From Mycolicibacterium stellerae (lineage in GTDB: Bacteria > Actinomycetota > Actinomycetes > Mycobacteriales > Mycobacteriaceae): 64,000 nt of DNA. The stretch covers positions 62,001 through 126,000 of the forward strand of contig NZ_RARC01000004.1 in assembly GCF_003719305.1 (NCBI RefSeq). The letters are read 5' to 3'. The position numbers were made by a program, and so were the translations under genes. Positions 8,823-16,956 of this stretch are shown one piece after another. The notes beneath the pieces are model-generated. The model was not told the DNA's origin and did not search any database. It saw only the letters and a list, made by a program, of their open reading frames with translations. Numbering within the stretch: the stretch's first letter is position 1; each line of letters opens with the position of its first letter.

Positions 8823-9542
8823 CTAGGCCGCGAAGCCGTGCGCGCAGAAATCCCACACCTCGTCGGCCGTGATGGGATGTCCCGCCTCGTCGTCGGGGTC
8901 GCCGGTGGACTGCGCGGCATTGAACATCACGGTCTGCATCGTCATCGCCGCCATCCGCTTGGCATTGATGTTGGCACGCAGCTTGCCGGTGCCAGCCGCG
9001 TCCTCCATCAGCTCCGTGAGCAGGGCGAGCAGCGGTGCATGAGCAATCTTCACCTCAGACGGATGAGACACGAGAAGGCGAGGCGCGAAATCGGTGAACA
9101 ACGGGCGCTTGGCCGTCGGATCCGGCCGCGACGTCTCGAACAGCAGCTGGACAGCGACCTTGAGGCGCTCCATCGGGTCGTCGTGGTTGGCGGTGGCGGC
9201 CCGGATCTGGTCGGCGGACCGGCTCAGCGCGTCCTCGAAGAGCGCGAGCAGAAGTTCGTGTTTTCCGTCGAACTGCAGGTAGAAGCTTCGTAGCGACTGA
9301 CGGGAGCGGTCGACGACCTCCTGCACGGTGAAGTCCGTGCTGCCCTTCTCGATGATGATCGCCTGAGCGGCGTCGAGGAATCGCTGTACCCGTTGGGCGG
9401 CCCGGAGCTTGGCTGTCTTGATCGACCGTTCGACCGCGCGCTGCTTCCAGGCCGGTTCTTCGCTGGGGCTGGTCACCGGCGGCTCGGGTGCTTGCCGATT
9501 GGTGAGAACATGAACTGACTGTACCGGAGAACGCCTTGCCAT
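8823..9542 (-). CDS. TetR family transcriptional regulator
   Basis: 239 residues from ATG 9542, which has a GAGG-type ribosome site; a TTG at 9569 in the same frame would add nine residues. The helix-turn-helix lies at about residues 55-90 (FLDAAQAIIIEKG, FTVQEVVDRSRQSLRSFYLQF). A long charged N-terminal arm precedes it. The C-terminal ligand domain is unlike that of the other TetR proteins here. The gene is divergent from the acyl-CoA dehydrogenase at 9667, and the 124-nt gap holds a 19-bp palindrome. A second copy lies just past its 3' end. It is therefore the best candidate for the regulator of the GAGAAT-N3-RTTCTC sites, probably a repressor released by an acyl-CoA. Confidence 0.85.
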   Translation of the reverse strand: MARRSPVQSVHVLTNRQAPEPPVTSPSEEPAWKQRAVERSIKTAKLRAAQRVQRFLDAAQAIIIEKGSTDFTVQEVVDRSRQSLRSFYLQFDGKHELLLALFEDALSRSADQIRAATANHDDPMERLKVAVQLLFETSRPDPTAKRPLFTDFAPRLLVSHPSEVKIAHAPLLALLTELMEDAAGTGKLRANINAKRMAAMTMQTVMFNAAQSTGDPDDEAGHPITADEVWDFCAHGFAA

Positions 9543-9598
9543 TGCGGTCCTCGACCCCCTCGCGGCCAACGTGTTGGAGATTGTAACTTTCTCGCCAT

Positions 9599-9613
9599 GA
9601 GAATACTATTCTC
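9599..9613. promoter_or_regulatory. GAGAAT-N3-RTTCTC palindrome, site 2
   Basis: GAGAATACTATTCTC; the symmetry extends to ATGAGAATACTATTCTCAT (9597-9615), perfect apart from the central base. It lies midway between the divergent TetR (56 nt) and FadE (53 nt) starts, the classic place for an operator controlling both. It is the longest palindrome of the set and the best estimate of the consensus. Confidence 0.7.
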
Positions 9614-9666
9614 ATCTTGGTGACGATGGAAGTCTTTCCATATTTTGCAGACCGGCTGGGAGTGCC

Positions 9667-10842
9667 GTGCAGCTGACATTTGACGCCGACGTCGAGGCCT
9701 TCCGCGCCGAGTTCGTCGCCTTCCTCGACCTGAATTTGCCACCTGAAGCCGAGGCGCTCGATCGGTCGTGGTCGAGCAGTCACATCCCGGAGTGGGCCCG
9801 TCGCTGGCAGCGGCTGATGTTCGACAACGGCTGGCTGGTCCCCGGCAACCCACCCGAGTTCGGGGGCCGCAACGCGACGATCCTGCAGCAGTACGCATAT
9901 CAGCTGGAACTTTCCCGACGGCGGCTTTATCAGACCTACAACCCCCAGGGCGTCGGCATTATTGCCGCCTCGCTGATCTCCTACGGCACCGTCGAGCAGC
10001 AGCAGAAGTGGGCCGTGCCGATCCTGCGGGCGGAGATGACCGCGTCGCTGGGGATGAGTGAACCGGGGGCCGGCTCCGATCTGGCGTCTTTGCGAACGAG
10101 GGCTGTTCGAGACGGCGACCATTTCGTCGTCAACGGCCAGAAGGTGTGGACCTCCGGCGCGCACGACGCAGACGTGTTGCTGACTTTCGTCCGAACCGAC
10201 CCGGATGCCCCTAAGCACAAGGGCATCAGCGTGTTGATGATTCCCACCGACCTGCCTGGCGTAGCGCGCAGACCGTTCGCGTCGGCGTGTGACGTCGACG
10301 ACCTCGATTTCAACGAGGTGTTCTTCAACGATGCGCTTGTGCCCGCCGAGAATCTCGTCGGGCCGCTCAACGAGGGCTGGCGGGTCGCGAACGGATCGCT
10401 CGGACACGAGCGAAACATGTTGTGGCTCAGCTATGCCGATCGGCTGCAGGAGCTGGTCGAGGATTATCCCGTCCGCACCCGGCTTGACATGGACAGCTAC
10501 GCCACGCTGGTGATGGACAACCAGGCGCTGCGGTTGCTCGGCTCGATCGCGCTTGCGCGCGCCGCGCGTGGCGACGAGGACGCGGGTGCGCTCTCGGTGC
10601 TGAAACTGTTCGGCTCCGAAGCGTCGCAAGTGGCGTCCGAGTATGCGTTGGCGACCGCCGGGCCCGAGGCGCTGGTGCACCCCGCCGCCTCGGGCCCGTA
10701 CTCGCCTTTTCATCTCGACCTGTACCGGGCCGGTTGGTTCGAGCGATACATCAGATCTTTCGGCGGCACCATCGCCGGTGGCACCTCCGAAATCCAACGC
10801 AACATCATCGCCCAGCGCCTGCTCGGGCTGCCCCGCACCTAG
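9667..10842 (+). CDS. acyl-CoA dehydrogenase family protein (FadE type)
   Basis: 391 residues from GTG 9667. FAD-dependent alpha,beta-dehydrogenation of an acyl-CoA. Visible: the N-terminal helical domain; EMTASLGMSEPGAGSDLA (flavin-contacting beta domain); NGQKVWTSGAHDAD; and the C-terminal GGTSEIQRNIIAQR, whose Glu is the family's catalytic base position. It is very similar to the protein at 33708-34886 along its whole length, including the first ten residues, which supports the GTG start in both. The crotonase gene follows after 11 nt, so dehydrogenation and hydration are coupled. Controlled in all likelihood by the palindrome at 9599. Confidence 0.93.
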   Translation: MQLTFDADVEAFRAEFVAFLDLNLPPEAEALDRSWSSSHIPEWARRWQRLMFDNGWLVPGNPPEFGGRNATILQQYAYQLELSRRRLYQTYNPQGVGIIAASLISYGTVEQQQKWAVPILRAEMTASLGMSEPGAGSDLASLRTRAVRDGDHFVVNGQKVWTSGAHDADVLLTFVRTDPDAPKHKGISVLMIPTDLPGVARRPFASACDVDDLDFNEVFFNDALVPAENLVGPLNEGWRVANGSLGHERNMLWLSYADRLQELVEDYPVRTRLDMDSYATLVMDNQALRLLGSIALARAARGDEDAGALSVLKLFGSEASQVASEYALATAGPEALVHPAASGPYSPFHLDLYRAGWFERYIRSFGGTIAGGTSEIQRNIIAQRLLGLPRT

Positions 10843-10853
10843 AAGGAATCACC

Positions 10854-11636
10854 GTGTACATCGACTACGAGGTCAGCGATCGCATCGCCACGATCACGCT
10901 CAATCGGCCGGAGGCGGCCAACGCTCAGAACACGGAACTTCTCGACGAACGCGACGCGGCGTGGACCCGCGCAGCCGAGGACAACGAGGTCGGGGTGATC
11001 GTGTTGCGGGCCAACGGAAAACACTTCTCGGCGGGCCACGATCTGCGGGGCGGCGGCCCGGTGCCCGACAAGATCACCCTCGAGTTCGTCATCCAGCACG
11101 AGGCCAGGCGGTATTTGGAGTACACGCTGCGGTGGCGCAACGTGCCGAAGCCGTCGATCGCTGCGGTGCAGGGTCGGTGCATCTCCGGGGGGCTGCTGTT
11201 GTGCTGGCCGTGCGACCTCATCATCGCCTCCGACGACGCGCAGTTCTCCGATCCGGTCGTGCTGATGGGTATCGGAGGGGTTGAATATCACGGGCACACA
11301 TGGGAACTGGGTCCGCGCAAGGCCAAGGAGATCCTGTTCACGGGACGGTCGATGACCGCCGACGAGGTGGCCGCCACCGGGATGGTGAACAAGGTCGTGC
11401 CCCGCGACCAGCTGGATGCCGAGACCAGGGCGCTGGCCGAACAGATCGCCAAGATGCCGCCGTTCGCGCTGCGGCAGGCCAAGCGTGCCGTGAACCAGAC
11501 GCTCGACGTGCAGGGCTTCTACGCGGCGATCCAATCGGTGTTCGACATCCACCAGACCGGGCACGGCAATGCGCTGAGCGTCGGCGGCTGGCCGGTGTTG
11601 GTGAACCTCGACGAGATGAAGGCCAACATCAAGTAA
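10854..11636 (+). CDS. enoyl-CoA hydratase/isomerase family protein (crotonase)
   Basis: 260 residues from GTG 10854, preceded by a GAAGGA ribosome site; the longer in-frame reading runs into the upstream gene and is rejected. Crotonase motifs: ITLNRPEAANAQNTE, oxyanion-hole segment FSAGHDLRGGG (about residues 58-68) and CISGGLLLCWPCDLIIAS. The usual downstream PE-containing catalytic block is replaced by DPVVLMGIGGVEYHGH, so the acid/base residues may differ from textbook hydratases and an isomerase or hydrolase role is possible. Co-transcribed with the acyl-CoA dehydrogenase ahead of it. Converges on the operon ending at 11718 across a long stem-loop. Confidence 0.85.
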   Translation: MYIDYEVSDRIATITLNRPEAANAQNTELLDERDAAWTRAAEDNEVGVIVLRANGKHFSAGHDLRGGGPVPDKITLEFVIQHEARRYLEYTLRWRNVPKPSIAAVQGRCISGGLLLCWPCDLIIASDDAQFSDPVVLMGIGGVEYHGHTWELGPRKAKEILFTGRSMTADEVAATGMVNKVVPRDQLDAETRALAEQIAKMPPFALRQAKRAVNQTLDVQGFYAAIQSVFDIHQTGHGNALSVGGWPVLVNLDEMKANIK

Positions 11637-11649
11637 CTCGCCACTCCAG

Positions 11650-11711
11650 CGCGAGCAGACGTAAATGTCCCGCGCGTCCTGCGGTTTTGCGGACTTTTGC
11701 GTCTGCTCGCG
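11650..11711. terminator. long inverted repeat between convergent genes
   Basis: CGCGAGCAGACGTAAA (11650-11665) pairs with TTTGCGTCTGCTCGCG (11696-11711), 15 of 16 bases complementary, around a 30-nt centre. It fills the 81-nt gap between two convergent transcription units. From memory, repeats with the core GCGAGCAGACG are frequent between convergent genes in mycobacteria. A bidirectional terminator role is inferred from position and stem strength. Confidence 0.6.
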
Positions 11712-11717
11712 GGGGCG

Positions 11718-12512
11718 TTAGAGGATGGCGAGGCGGGGCGCTGAGCCGCGGGCCCGCAGACCGGCTCCGGCCCTCTTGGTGAGTTCCCTTGAGCTGCCGA
11801 GCAATCCGTCGAGCACCAGCACCCGCTTCACGTGGTGGTTAAAGTCGTGCTCGGCGGTGAAGCCGATGCCGCCGAGCACCTGCTGGCAATGCTTGGCTGC
11901 GGTCAGGGCTGCCTTGCCCGCAGCGGCCTTGGCCAGCAGCGCGGTGAGGTCGGGGTTGTCGTCCCCTGGCAGGTCGAGCGTCGCCTCGGCTCCTTCGATG
12001 GCCACCAGCGTCTCCGCCAGCCGGTGCCGGACCGCCTGAAAGCTCGCGATCGGCTTGCCGAATTGGACGCGGTCCAACGCGTGCTGACGGGCCAGGCTGA
12101 GCATCGCCCTTGCCGCACCGACCAGCCACCAGCCGACCGCCCTGCGGGCATCCACCAGCCGTACCGGGTCGCCTTCGTCCACCCGGCGCAGCGGCAGGCC
12201 GCCCAGCGTGCTGTCGCTCGCTCCGGTGTAGTCCCACACCACCCACCCGCCGCCTGCGTAGGGCAGCTCAGGGATCTCGCCGAGCTCGCGGCCGCGGGTC
12301 TGGGTCACCACGATGTCGTTGAGAACCGATGCGTGCGAACCCGTTTCGCCAAGCAGTCGGAAGACCAACGGTATCGCCTGCTCGGGCATATCGGACACCA
12401 TGTCGGCCCAGCCGATGCCGGCCAGCGCCGCGTCCAGTTCGGCGCCGGAGGTCGACAGCATGGTCTTTCGCAGTCCGTTTTCGAGAAGGTCGAGTTCGGA
12501 AGCCATGGTCAC
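11718..12512 (-). CDS. acyl-CoA dehydrogenase, small non-catalytic-type subunit
   Basis: 264 residues, an acyl-CoA dehydrogenase fold with a shortened N-terminus. The C-terminal helical domain is visible (FGKPIASFQAVRHRLAETLV, HQVLGGIGFTAEHDFNHHVKR), but the usual GTSE segment with the catalytic Glu is replaced by DGLLGSSREL. Such half-active proteins pair with a full-length partner, as in the alpha2beta2 steroid side-chain enzymes FadE28-FadE29 (ChsE1-ChsE2). The partner is the gene at 12509, which overlaps this one by 4 nt. Last gene of the operon that starts with the CMD protein at 17487. Confidence 0.85.
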   Translation of the reverse strand: MTMASELDLLENGLRKTMLSTSGAELDAALAGIGWADMVSDMPEQAIPLVFRLLGETGSHASVLNDIVVTQTRGRELGEIPELPYAGGGWVVWDYTGASDSTLGGLPLRRVDEGDPVRLVDARRAVGWWLVGAARAMLSLARQHALDRVQFGKPIASFQAVRHRLAETLVAIEGAEATLDLPGDDNPDLTALLAKAAAGKAALTAAKHCQQVLGGIGFTAEHDFNHHVKRVLVLDGLLGSSRELTKRAGAGLRARGSAPRLAIL

Positions 12513-13633
12513 TCCTTCCCGAGGTCAAGCAGCCGGCGGGCGATGATGTTGCGCTGCACTTCGGCGGTGCCGCCGTAGATCGTCGCCGCGCGTGAATACA
12601 GGTACTCGGTGCGCCACGCGCCGTCGTCGAGTTCGACGGCGCCGGGCAGCAGATCGCGAACAGTGTCATAGAGCGTCTGCTCTGCGCCTGCGAGCAACAC
12701 CTTGTCGATCGACGTGTCGGGCCCCAGCTTCTGTCCGTCGGCAAGCCGGTGCTGGGTGGCCCTGGACCGGCAGCGCAGGGTATGCAGGGCCAGATACGCC
12801 TCACCAAGATCGGAGTCGGAGGCCGTGCCGAGCCCCCTGACTTCACCGATCAGTGCGTCGAATCGCGAGTACAGGTAGGCGATGCGCTGCCAGAAGCAGG
12901 TCGAGCGTTCATACGGCAGCAGATCCATCGCCAGCCGCCAGCCGTCGCCGGGCTCGCCGAGCATCCGGTCCGCGGGCACCGCAACGTCGTCGAAGTACAC
13001 CTCGCAGAACTCGTCGACGTCATGCATTGTGCGCAGCGGCCGCACCGTGATGCCCGGGGTGTCGAGGTCGACGAAGAACGCGGTGATGGCCTCGTGGTTC
13101 GCGACCTCCGGCCCGCCGGTACGGGTGAGCAGGACACAACGGTTGGCGTACTGCGCGAAGCTGGTCCACACCTTCGCGCCGTTGACGATCCACCGATCGC
13201 CGTCCTGCACCGCGCGTGTGGTCAACGACGCCAGATCGCTGCCCGAGCCGGGTTCGGAGAAACCCTGGCACCACGTCTCCTGGCCCGACAGCAGCCGCGG
13301 CACCATCTCGGCGGCGAGTTCGGGTCGCGCGTAGTCGATCATGGTCGGGGTCAACACCTCGAGCATCGAGTACGGTCCGGGATGGTCGATTCCGCGGCCG
13401 ACGATCTCCTCGCCGACGACGGCGCGCAGGATCTCCGGGCCCCCGAGCCCGCCCGCCGACTCCGGCCAGCCGTAACGCATCCAGCCCGCGTCGTACAGCG
13501 CCTTCAGCGCGCGAAGATGTTGTGCCTGATGTGCATCGAGGGAATCGTCGCCGGGCGGTGGCGTGAGGTCGTTCTCATCGAGCCAGGCGCGCAGTGCGGT
13601 GCGGAACGCGGCGGGCTCGAACGGTTCGGTCAT
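12509..13633 (-). CDS. acyl-CoA dehydrogenase, large subunit of a heteromeric pair
   Basis: 374 residues. Contains the flavin-binding block SEPGSGSDLASLTTRAV, NGAKVWTSFAQYANR, and the C-terminal YGGTAEVQRNIIARRLL with the Glu expected to abstract the alpha proton. With the neighbouring 264-residue protein it forms the two-gene arrangement known from heterotetrameric steroid-CoA dehydrogenases. Start and stop overlap both neighbours by 4 nt, indicating translational coupling. Presence in a Rieske oxygenase operon suggests the CoA ester of a bulky cyclic acid as substrate; this is inference. Confidence 0.9.
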   Translation of the reverse strand: MTEPFEPAAFRTALRAWLDENDLTPPPGDDSLDAHQAQHLRALKALYDAGWMRYGWPESAGGLGGPEILRAVVGEEIVGRGIDHPGPYSMLEVLTPTMIDYARPELAAEMVPRLLSGQETWCQGFSEPGSGSDLASLTTRAVQDGDRWIVNGAKVWTSFAQYANRCVLLTRTGGPEVANHEAITAFFVDLDTPGITVRPLRTMHDVDEFCEVYFDDVAVPADRMLGEPGDGWRLAMDLLPYERSTCFWQRIAYLYSRFDALIGEVRGLGTASDSDLGEAYLALHTLRCRSRATQHRLADGQKLGPDTSIDKVLLAGAEQTLYDTVRDLLPGAVELDDGAWRTEYLYSRAATIYGGTAEVQRNIIARRLLDLGKE

Positions 13634-14067
13634 CCGGCTTCTGGCCTTCCGATCGCGTGCGGCCGGCCGGAGTCGTGGTCACCACTGCGCCGGATGAACG
13701 TCATGGCACGGGTTTTCAGCCGCCAGCCGTCGTCGGTGCGCACGTACGTGTCGTTGTAGTAGCCGATGCGCATGTCGTGCTTGGAGTGCTCGATGAAGCA
13801 CAGCGGCTGCGTGCCCGTGGCCTTGTCGGCGGCGTCGTCGTCGAGGTGCACCAGCGCCGTACCCGTCATGAACAAGCCCTTGGGCGCCGCGTCGACGAGC
13901 TCGGGGAACCGGGACAGCGTGTACGTGGAGCCGAACGCGCTGTATGTGCCATCGGGGGTGAACACCGAGGTCAGCCCGTCGATGTCGCCCTGGGTGATGG
14001 TGACGGCGTATTTGGCCAGCAGCTGCTGGATCTCGACGAGGTCCTCAATTCTCTTTGACTGAGTCAT
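13630..14067 (-). CDS. NTF2-like (SnoaL/ketosteroid isomerase fold) protein
   Basis: 145 residues. The N-terminal helix RIEDLVEIQQLLAKYAVTITQGDIDGL, then VFTPDGTYSAFG, and a C-terminal strand DDGWRLKTRAMTF match the cone-shaped NTF2-like fold. This fold serves as beta subunit of ring-hydroxylating dioxygenases, as isomerase or dehydratase, or as a lipid-binding protein. Classical dioxygenase beta subunits are longer (about 160-180 residues) and adjacent to alpha; here two genes intervene, so an isomerase or hydratase role is equally likely. It overlaps the amidohydrolase end by 23 nt and the dehydrogenase start by 4 nt. Confidence 0.8.
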   Translation of the reverse strand: MTQSKRIEDLVEIQQLLAKYAVTITQGDIDGLTSVFTPDGTYSAFGSTYTLSRFPELVDAAPKGLFMTGTALVHLDDDAADKATGTQPLCFIEHSKHDMRIGYYNDTYVRTDDGWRLKTRAMTFIRRSGDHDSGRPHAIGRPEAG

Positions 14068-15280
14068 CTCGGAAGACCTTACCGCCCTTCATTACGAAGT
14101 TGACATCTTTTGTAACGCCGATATCGGACAGCGGATCACCTGGCACCGCGATGATATCGGCGAGGTAGCCCTCGGCGATCCGCCCGAGATCGGGCTTGTT
14201 GATCAGGTCGGCTGCGACGACGGTCGCCGCCCGCAGCACCGCATCGGCAGGCATGCCCCAGTCGACGAGCGTGACGAGCTCATCGGCGTTGCGGCCGTGC
14301 GGGATGGCAGGCGCATCCGTGCCGACGGCGATCTTCACCCCGGCTTCGTAGGCCGCTTTGAGCGACGTGCGCGCCTTGGGAAACATTTCGGCGGCCTTGT
14401 CCTGCAACTCCTTCGGCGCCTTGGACACGTCCATCGCCTCGGCCAGCCGTCTGGTGGTGACCAGGAACCGGTCGTTGTCGACGAGCATCTTGATCGCCTC
14501 GTCGTCCATCAGGAAGCCGTGTTCGATGCAGTCGATTCCGCAGTCGACGGCGTGCTTGACCGCCTCCGCGCCGTGCGTGTGCGCGGCCACCCGCAATCCG
14601 CGGCGGTGTGCCTCGTCGACGATGGCCCGCAGTTCCTCGTCCGAATAGTGCTGCGCGCCTGCTTCTCCGGTCAACGACATGACGCCACCCGACACGCACA
14701 CCTTGATCAGCTGCGCGCCATGCTTGATCTGGTAGCGCACCGCCTTGCGGACCTCGTCGACGCCGTTGGCGATGCCCTCCTCGACGGTGAGCTCGAGGGC
14801 GCCGGGCATGAACGCAGCGAACATCGTGGGGTCGAGATGCCCGCCCGTCGGCGTGATGGCGTGGCCCGCAGGGATCACCCGCGGCCCCTCGATCCAACCC
14901 GCGTCGATGGCCTTGCTCAGCGCCACGTCGAGCAGGTAGCCGCCCGTCTTGACGAACAATCCGAGGTTGCGCACGGTGGTGAACCCCGCGCGCAGCGTGC
15001 GCCTGGCGTTGCCGACCGCGCGCAGCACTCGAGTCGCGGGATCGTCCTGGACCTGGGACAGCCCGGGGCTTTCGCCGCGGCCGCCCATCAGGAGGTTGAC
15101 CTCCATATCCATCAGGCCAGGAACCAGGATCGAGTCGCCGAGATCGATCACTTGATCTTCTGGGCCCTGCGCGCCCTCGCCGAGCCCGACGATCCGGTCG
15201 TCCTCGATGCGCACGATGCCCGGCCGGACGATTACGCCGGCGTCGACGTCGAGCAGACCCGCTGCTTTGAGGGTCAGCAC
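14045..15280 (-). CDS. amidohydrolase family protein with altered metal motif (module A)
   Basis: 411 residues from GTG 15280, which starts 2 nt after the stop of the small protein gene. TIM-barrel amidohydrolase of the imidazolonepropionase/prolidase-like type. The strand-1 HxH that normally follows PGLID is replaced: the sequence is VPGLMDMEVNLL, with Glu60 and Asn62 where the two His should be. Other family landmarks remain: a Lys in LIKVCVSGG, His in AAHTHG and IEHGF, and Asp in VGTDAPAIPHG. It is highly similar to the protein at 43735-44973, which has the same replacement and neighbours. Cyclic amide or ester hydrolysis is the family norm; activity here is uncertain. Confidence 0.85.
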   Translation of the reverse strand: MLTLKAAGLLDVDAGVIVRPGIVRIEDDRIVGLGEGAQGPEDQVIDLGDSILVPGLMDMEVNLLMGGRGESPGLSQVQDDPATRVLRAVGNARRTLRAGFTTVRNLGLFVKTGGYLLDVALSKAIDAGWIEGPRVIPAGHAITPTGGHLDPTMFAAFMPGALELTVEEGIANGVDEVRKAVRYQIKHGAQLIKVCVSGGVMSLTGEAGAQHYSDEELRAIVDEAHRRGLRVAAHTHGAEAVKHAVDCGIDCIEHGFLMDDEAIKMLVDNDRFLVTTRRLAEAMDVSKAPKELQDKAAEMFPKARTSLKAAYEAGVKIAVGTDAPAIPHGRNADELVTLVDWGMPADAVLRAATVVAADLINKPDLGRIAEGYLADIIAVPGDPLSDIGVTKDVNFVMKGGKVFRDDSVKEN

Positions 15281-15282
15281 GC

Positions 15283-15612
15283 TCAGACCACCGGCTCCTT
15301 GATCAGTTCGATGTAGGACGCGCCGCTGTCGAGCACGCGTGGCTGTTTCCACACCTCGACGGGGAAGCTCACCATCACGATCGACTGTCCGAGATGCACA
15401 AGCGCCTTGGCGTCCTCCGGCATCCCCTTGAGTGGGAATCGCGCATCGACGTAGACCATGATGTCGTCGAGGCGTGCCATACCCGCATCGTAGAACTCAG
15501 CCATCTCGGCCATCGTAGAGTTCAGCCGCTTCTGGTAGCGCTCTTCCTCGGTGGGCAGGCACCAGTCGCTGAACCGCTCGAGGTCGGCGAAATCCTGCGG
15601 CAACTTAGACAT
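15283..15612 (-). CDS. small conserved protein paired with Rieske oxygenase (copy A)
   Basis: 109 residues from ATG 15612 (AAGGA eight nt upstream; ATG 15618 is a weaker alternative). No known domain recognised. It is clearly homologous to the products of 43409-43738 and 47844-48179, each lying directly 3' of a Rieske oxygenase alpha-subunit gene. Shared features: F-S-D-WCLP near residue 20, an ER-x-x-KRL helix, M-x-EM-x-x-FYDA, then FPL-x-x-MPED, and a hydrophobic SIVMVSFPVEV segment. It is predicted helical and has no signal peptide or Cys cluster. The start overlaps the oxygenase stop by 8 nt. A subunit, chaperone or effector of the oxygenase is inferred from the linkage. Confidence 0.8.
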   Translation of the reverse strand: MSKLPQDFADLERFSDWCLPTEEERYQKRLNSTMAEMAEFYDAGMARLDDIMVYVDARFPLKGMPEDAKALVHLGQSIVMVSFPVEVWKQPRVLDSGASYIELIKEPVV

Positions 15613-16951
15613 TCGCATGGTCCTTCTCGTTGGCGGCGGAACCCGCCTTGACGGAACCGTTTCCGTTCGCCAGCGACGCCTTGTACCTGTTCACGTAGTC
15701 CCACGCCGTCTTGTGCAGGTGGCGCAGCAGGATTTCCTGGTCGCACAGCGGGAAGTCGGTGACCACCCGGGTGCCGATCTGCGTCTGCGTGGCCTCCAGG
15801 GTGTTGGCGTCCTGGAACGCGTACTCCTTGAACGTCACCGCGGCGAGCTCCTGTGACAGCCGCTGACGGAGGTTCGTCGGCGGCACGAAGTAGAGGTCGG
15901 CCTCGAAGATGTGCGTGTCAACCCCTGTCGGCCAGTAGTGGTAGGTCAGGTACCAGCCGGGCGCCCAGAACAACAGCGTGAAATTCGGAAAGAACTCGAA
16001 TGAGTCTGTGCCCCAAGTCTTGTGACGGCCCGGATTGATGGCAGGCGGCAACTCGTCGGGCAATATGCCCTTGATGTCAGGCCGGTCCCACGGGCCGAAC
16101 AGGCCGCTGTGCAGGATCCGCTCGATCGGCTTGACCATGCTGAGGTCCTTCGGCGGGCTCATGCCGCCCCAGGACGACACCATGGAGTGGTCGCCCTTGA
16201 TGTCGTATGCGAGCGCCTCGAAGCCGAACTTGGCCAGCTTCTCGGCCTCCTCCTTCTCCGCCTGCTTCATATGCAGGATCGGCGCGTGGTAGAACTCGGT
16301 GAAGGCGTCGATGAACAGCTTCCAGTTGGCGTTGATCTCCGCGCGGTAGCTGTAGTGCTCGGTCATCTCGTGGAAGGGGTAGCCCCCAAGGCCCTTTGCG
16401 AAGTCGCCAAGGTATTCGGTCAGCGGGACGGCATCGTCGTCGAAGTTGATGAAGATGAAGCCTTCCCAGACTTCGCAGCGCACCGGCACCAGCCCGTATT
16501 GCGACTTGTCCAGGTCGAAGAACTCGTCCTCCTGCTGGACGAAGGTCAGGTCGCCGTCGAGCGCGTAGCGCCATGCGTGGTACTTGCAGGTGAACTGGCG
16601 GCAGGTGCCCGACACCTCCTCACCGGGATAGTCGTTCCACAGCAGCTTGTTTCCGCGGTGGCGGCACATGTTGTAGAAGCACCGGATCGTCTCGACGCCG
16701 TCCTTCACGTCCTTGACGACAATCACCGATGTACCTTCGCCAACCGAGGGCATCTCACGGGTAAAGTAACTGCCCTTCTTGGGGAGCCGCTCCACCCGGC
16801 CGATGTTGAGCCAGGTCTTCTTGAAGATCGCCTGCTGTTCGAGCTTGTAGTGCTCCGGGTCGATCGAGTCCTCGTAGTTCACCGGAGCAGTGCCGAGTTC
16901 CGGCCAGTTCTCAGTCCAGCTGCCGGCTGCCGGCTTGGGGAAAAATGCCAC
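15605..16951 (-). CDS. Rieske aromatic ring-hydroxylating oxygenase alpha subunit (module A)
   Basis: 448 residues. The Rieske [2Fe-2S] ligands are C96, H98, C122 and H125, a CxH-x23-CxxH spacing longer than the usual x15-17. The mononuclear iron site is DAFTEFYHAPILH, with the third ligand expected in FQDANTLEATQ. Closely related to the proteins at 42139 and 46582 (shared PKPA-GSWTE start, CRHRGNKL, QFTCKYH). No classical beta subunit adjoins it; the small protein at 15283 follows instead. The extra C-terminal tail (about residues 425-448) is Asn/Ser/Gly/Ala-rich and absent from the other two. Second gene of the operon controlled from 17508. Confidence 0.93.
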   Translation of the reverse strand: MAFFPKPAAGSWTENWPELGTAPVNYEDSIDPEHYKLEQQAIFKKTWLNIGRVERLPKKGSYFTREMPSVGEGTSVIVVKDVKDGVETIRCFYNMCRHRGNKLLWNDYPGEEVSGTCRQFTCKYHAWRYALDGDLTFVQQEDEFFDLDKSQYGLVPVRCEVWEGFIFINFDDDAVPLTEYLGDFAKGLGGYPFHEMTEHYSYRAEINANWKLFIDAFTEFYHAPILHMKQAEKEEAEKLAKFGFEALAYDIKGDHSMVSSWGGMSPPKDLSMVKPIERILHSGLFGPWDRPDIKGILPDELPPAINPGRHKTWGTDSFEFFPNFTLLFWAPGWYLTYHYWPTGVDTHIFEADLYFVPPTNLRQRLSQELAAVTFKEYAFQDANTLEATQTQIGTRVVTDFPLCDQEILLRHLHKTAWDYVNRYKASLANGNGSVKAGSAANEKDHANV

Positions 16952-16956
16952 GTTCG

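Noticed and set aside
9055-10797. 580-residue minus-strand frame over the FadE and TetR genes
   Set aside because: Overlaps two well-supported genes; its last part is an out-of-frame reading of TetR.
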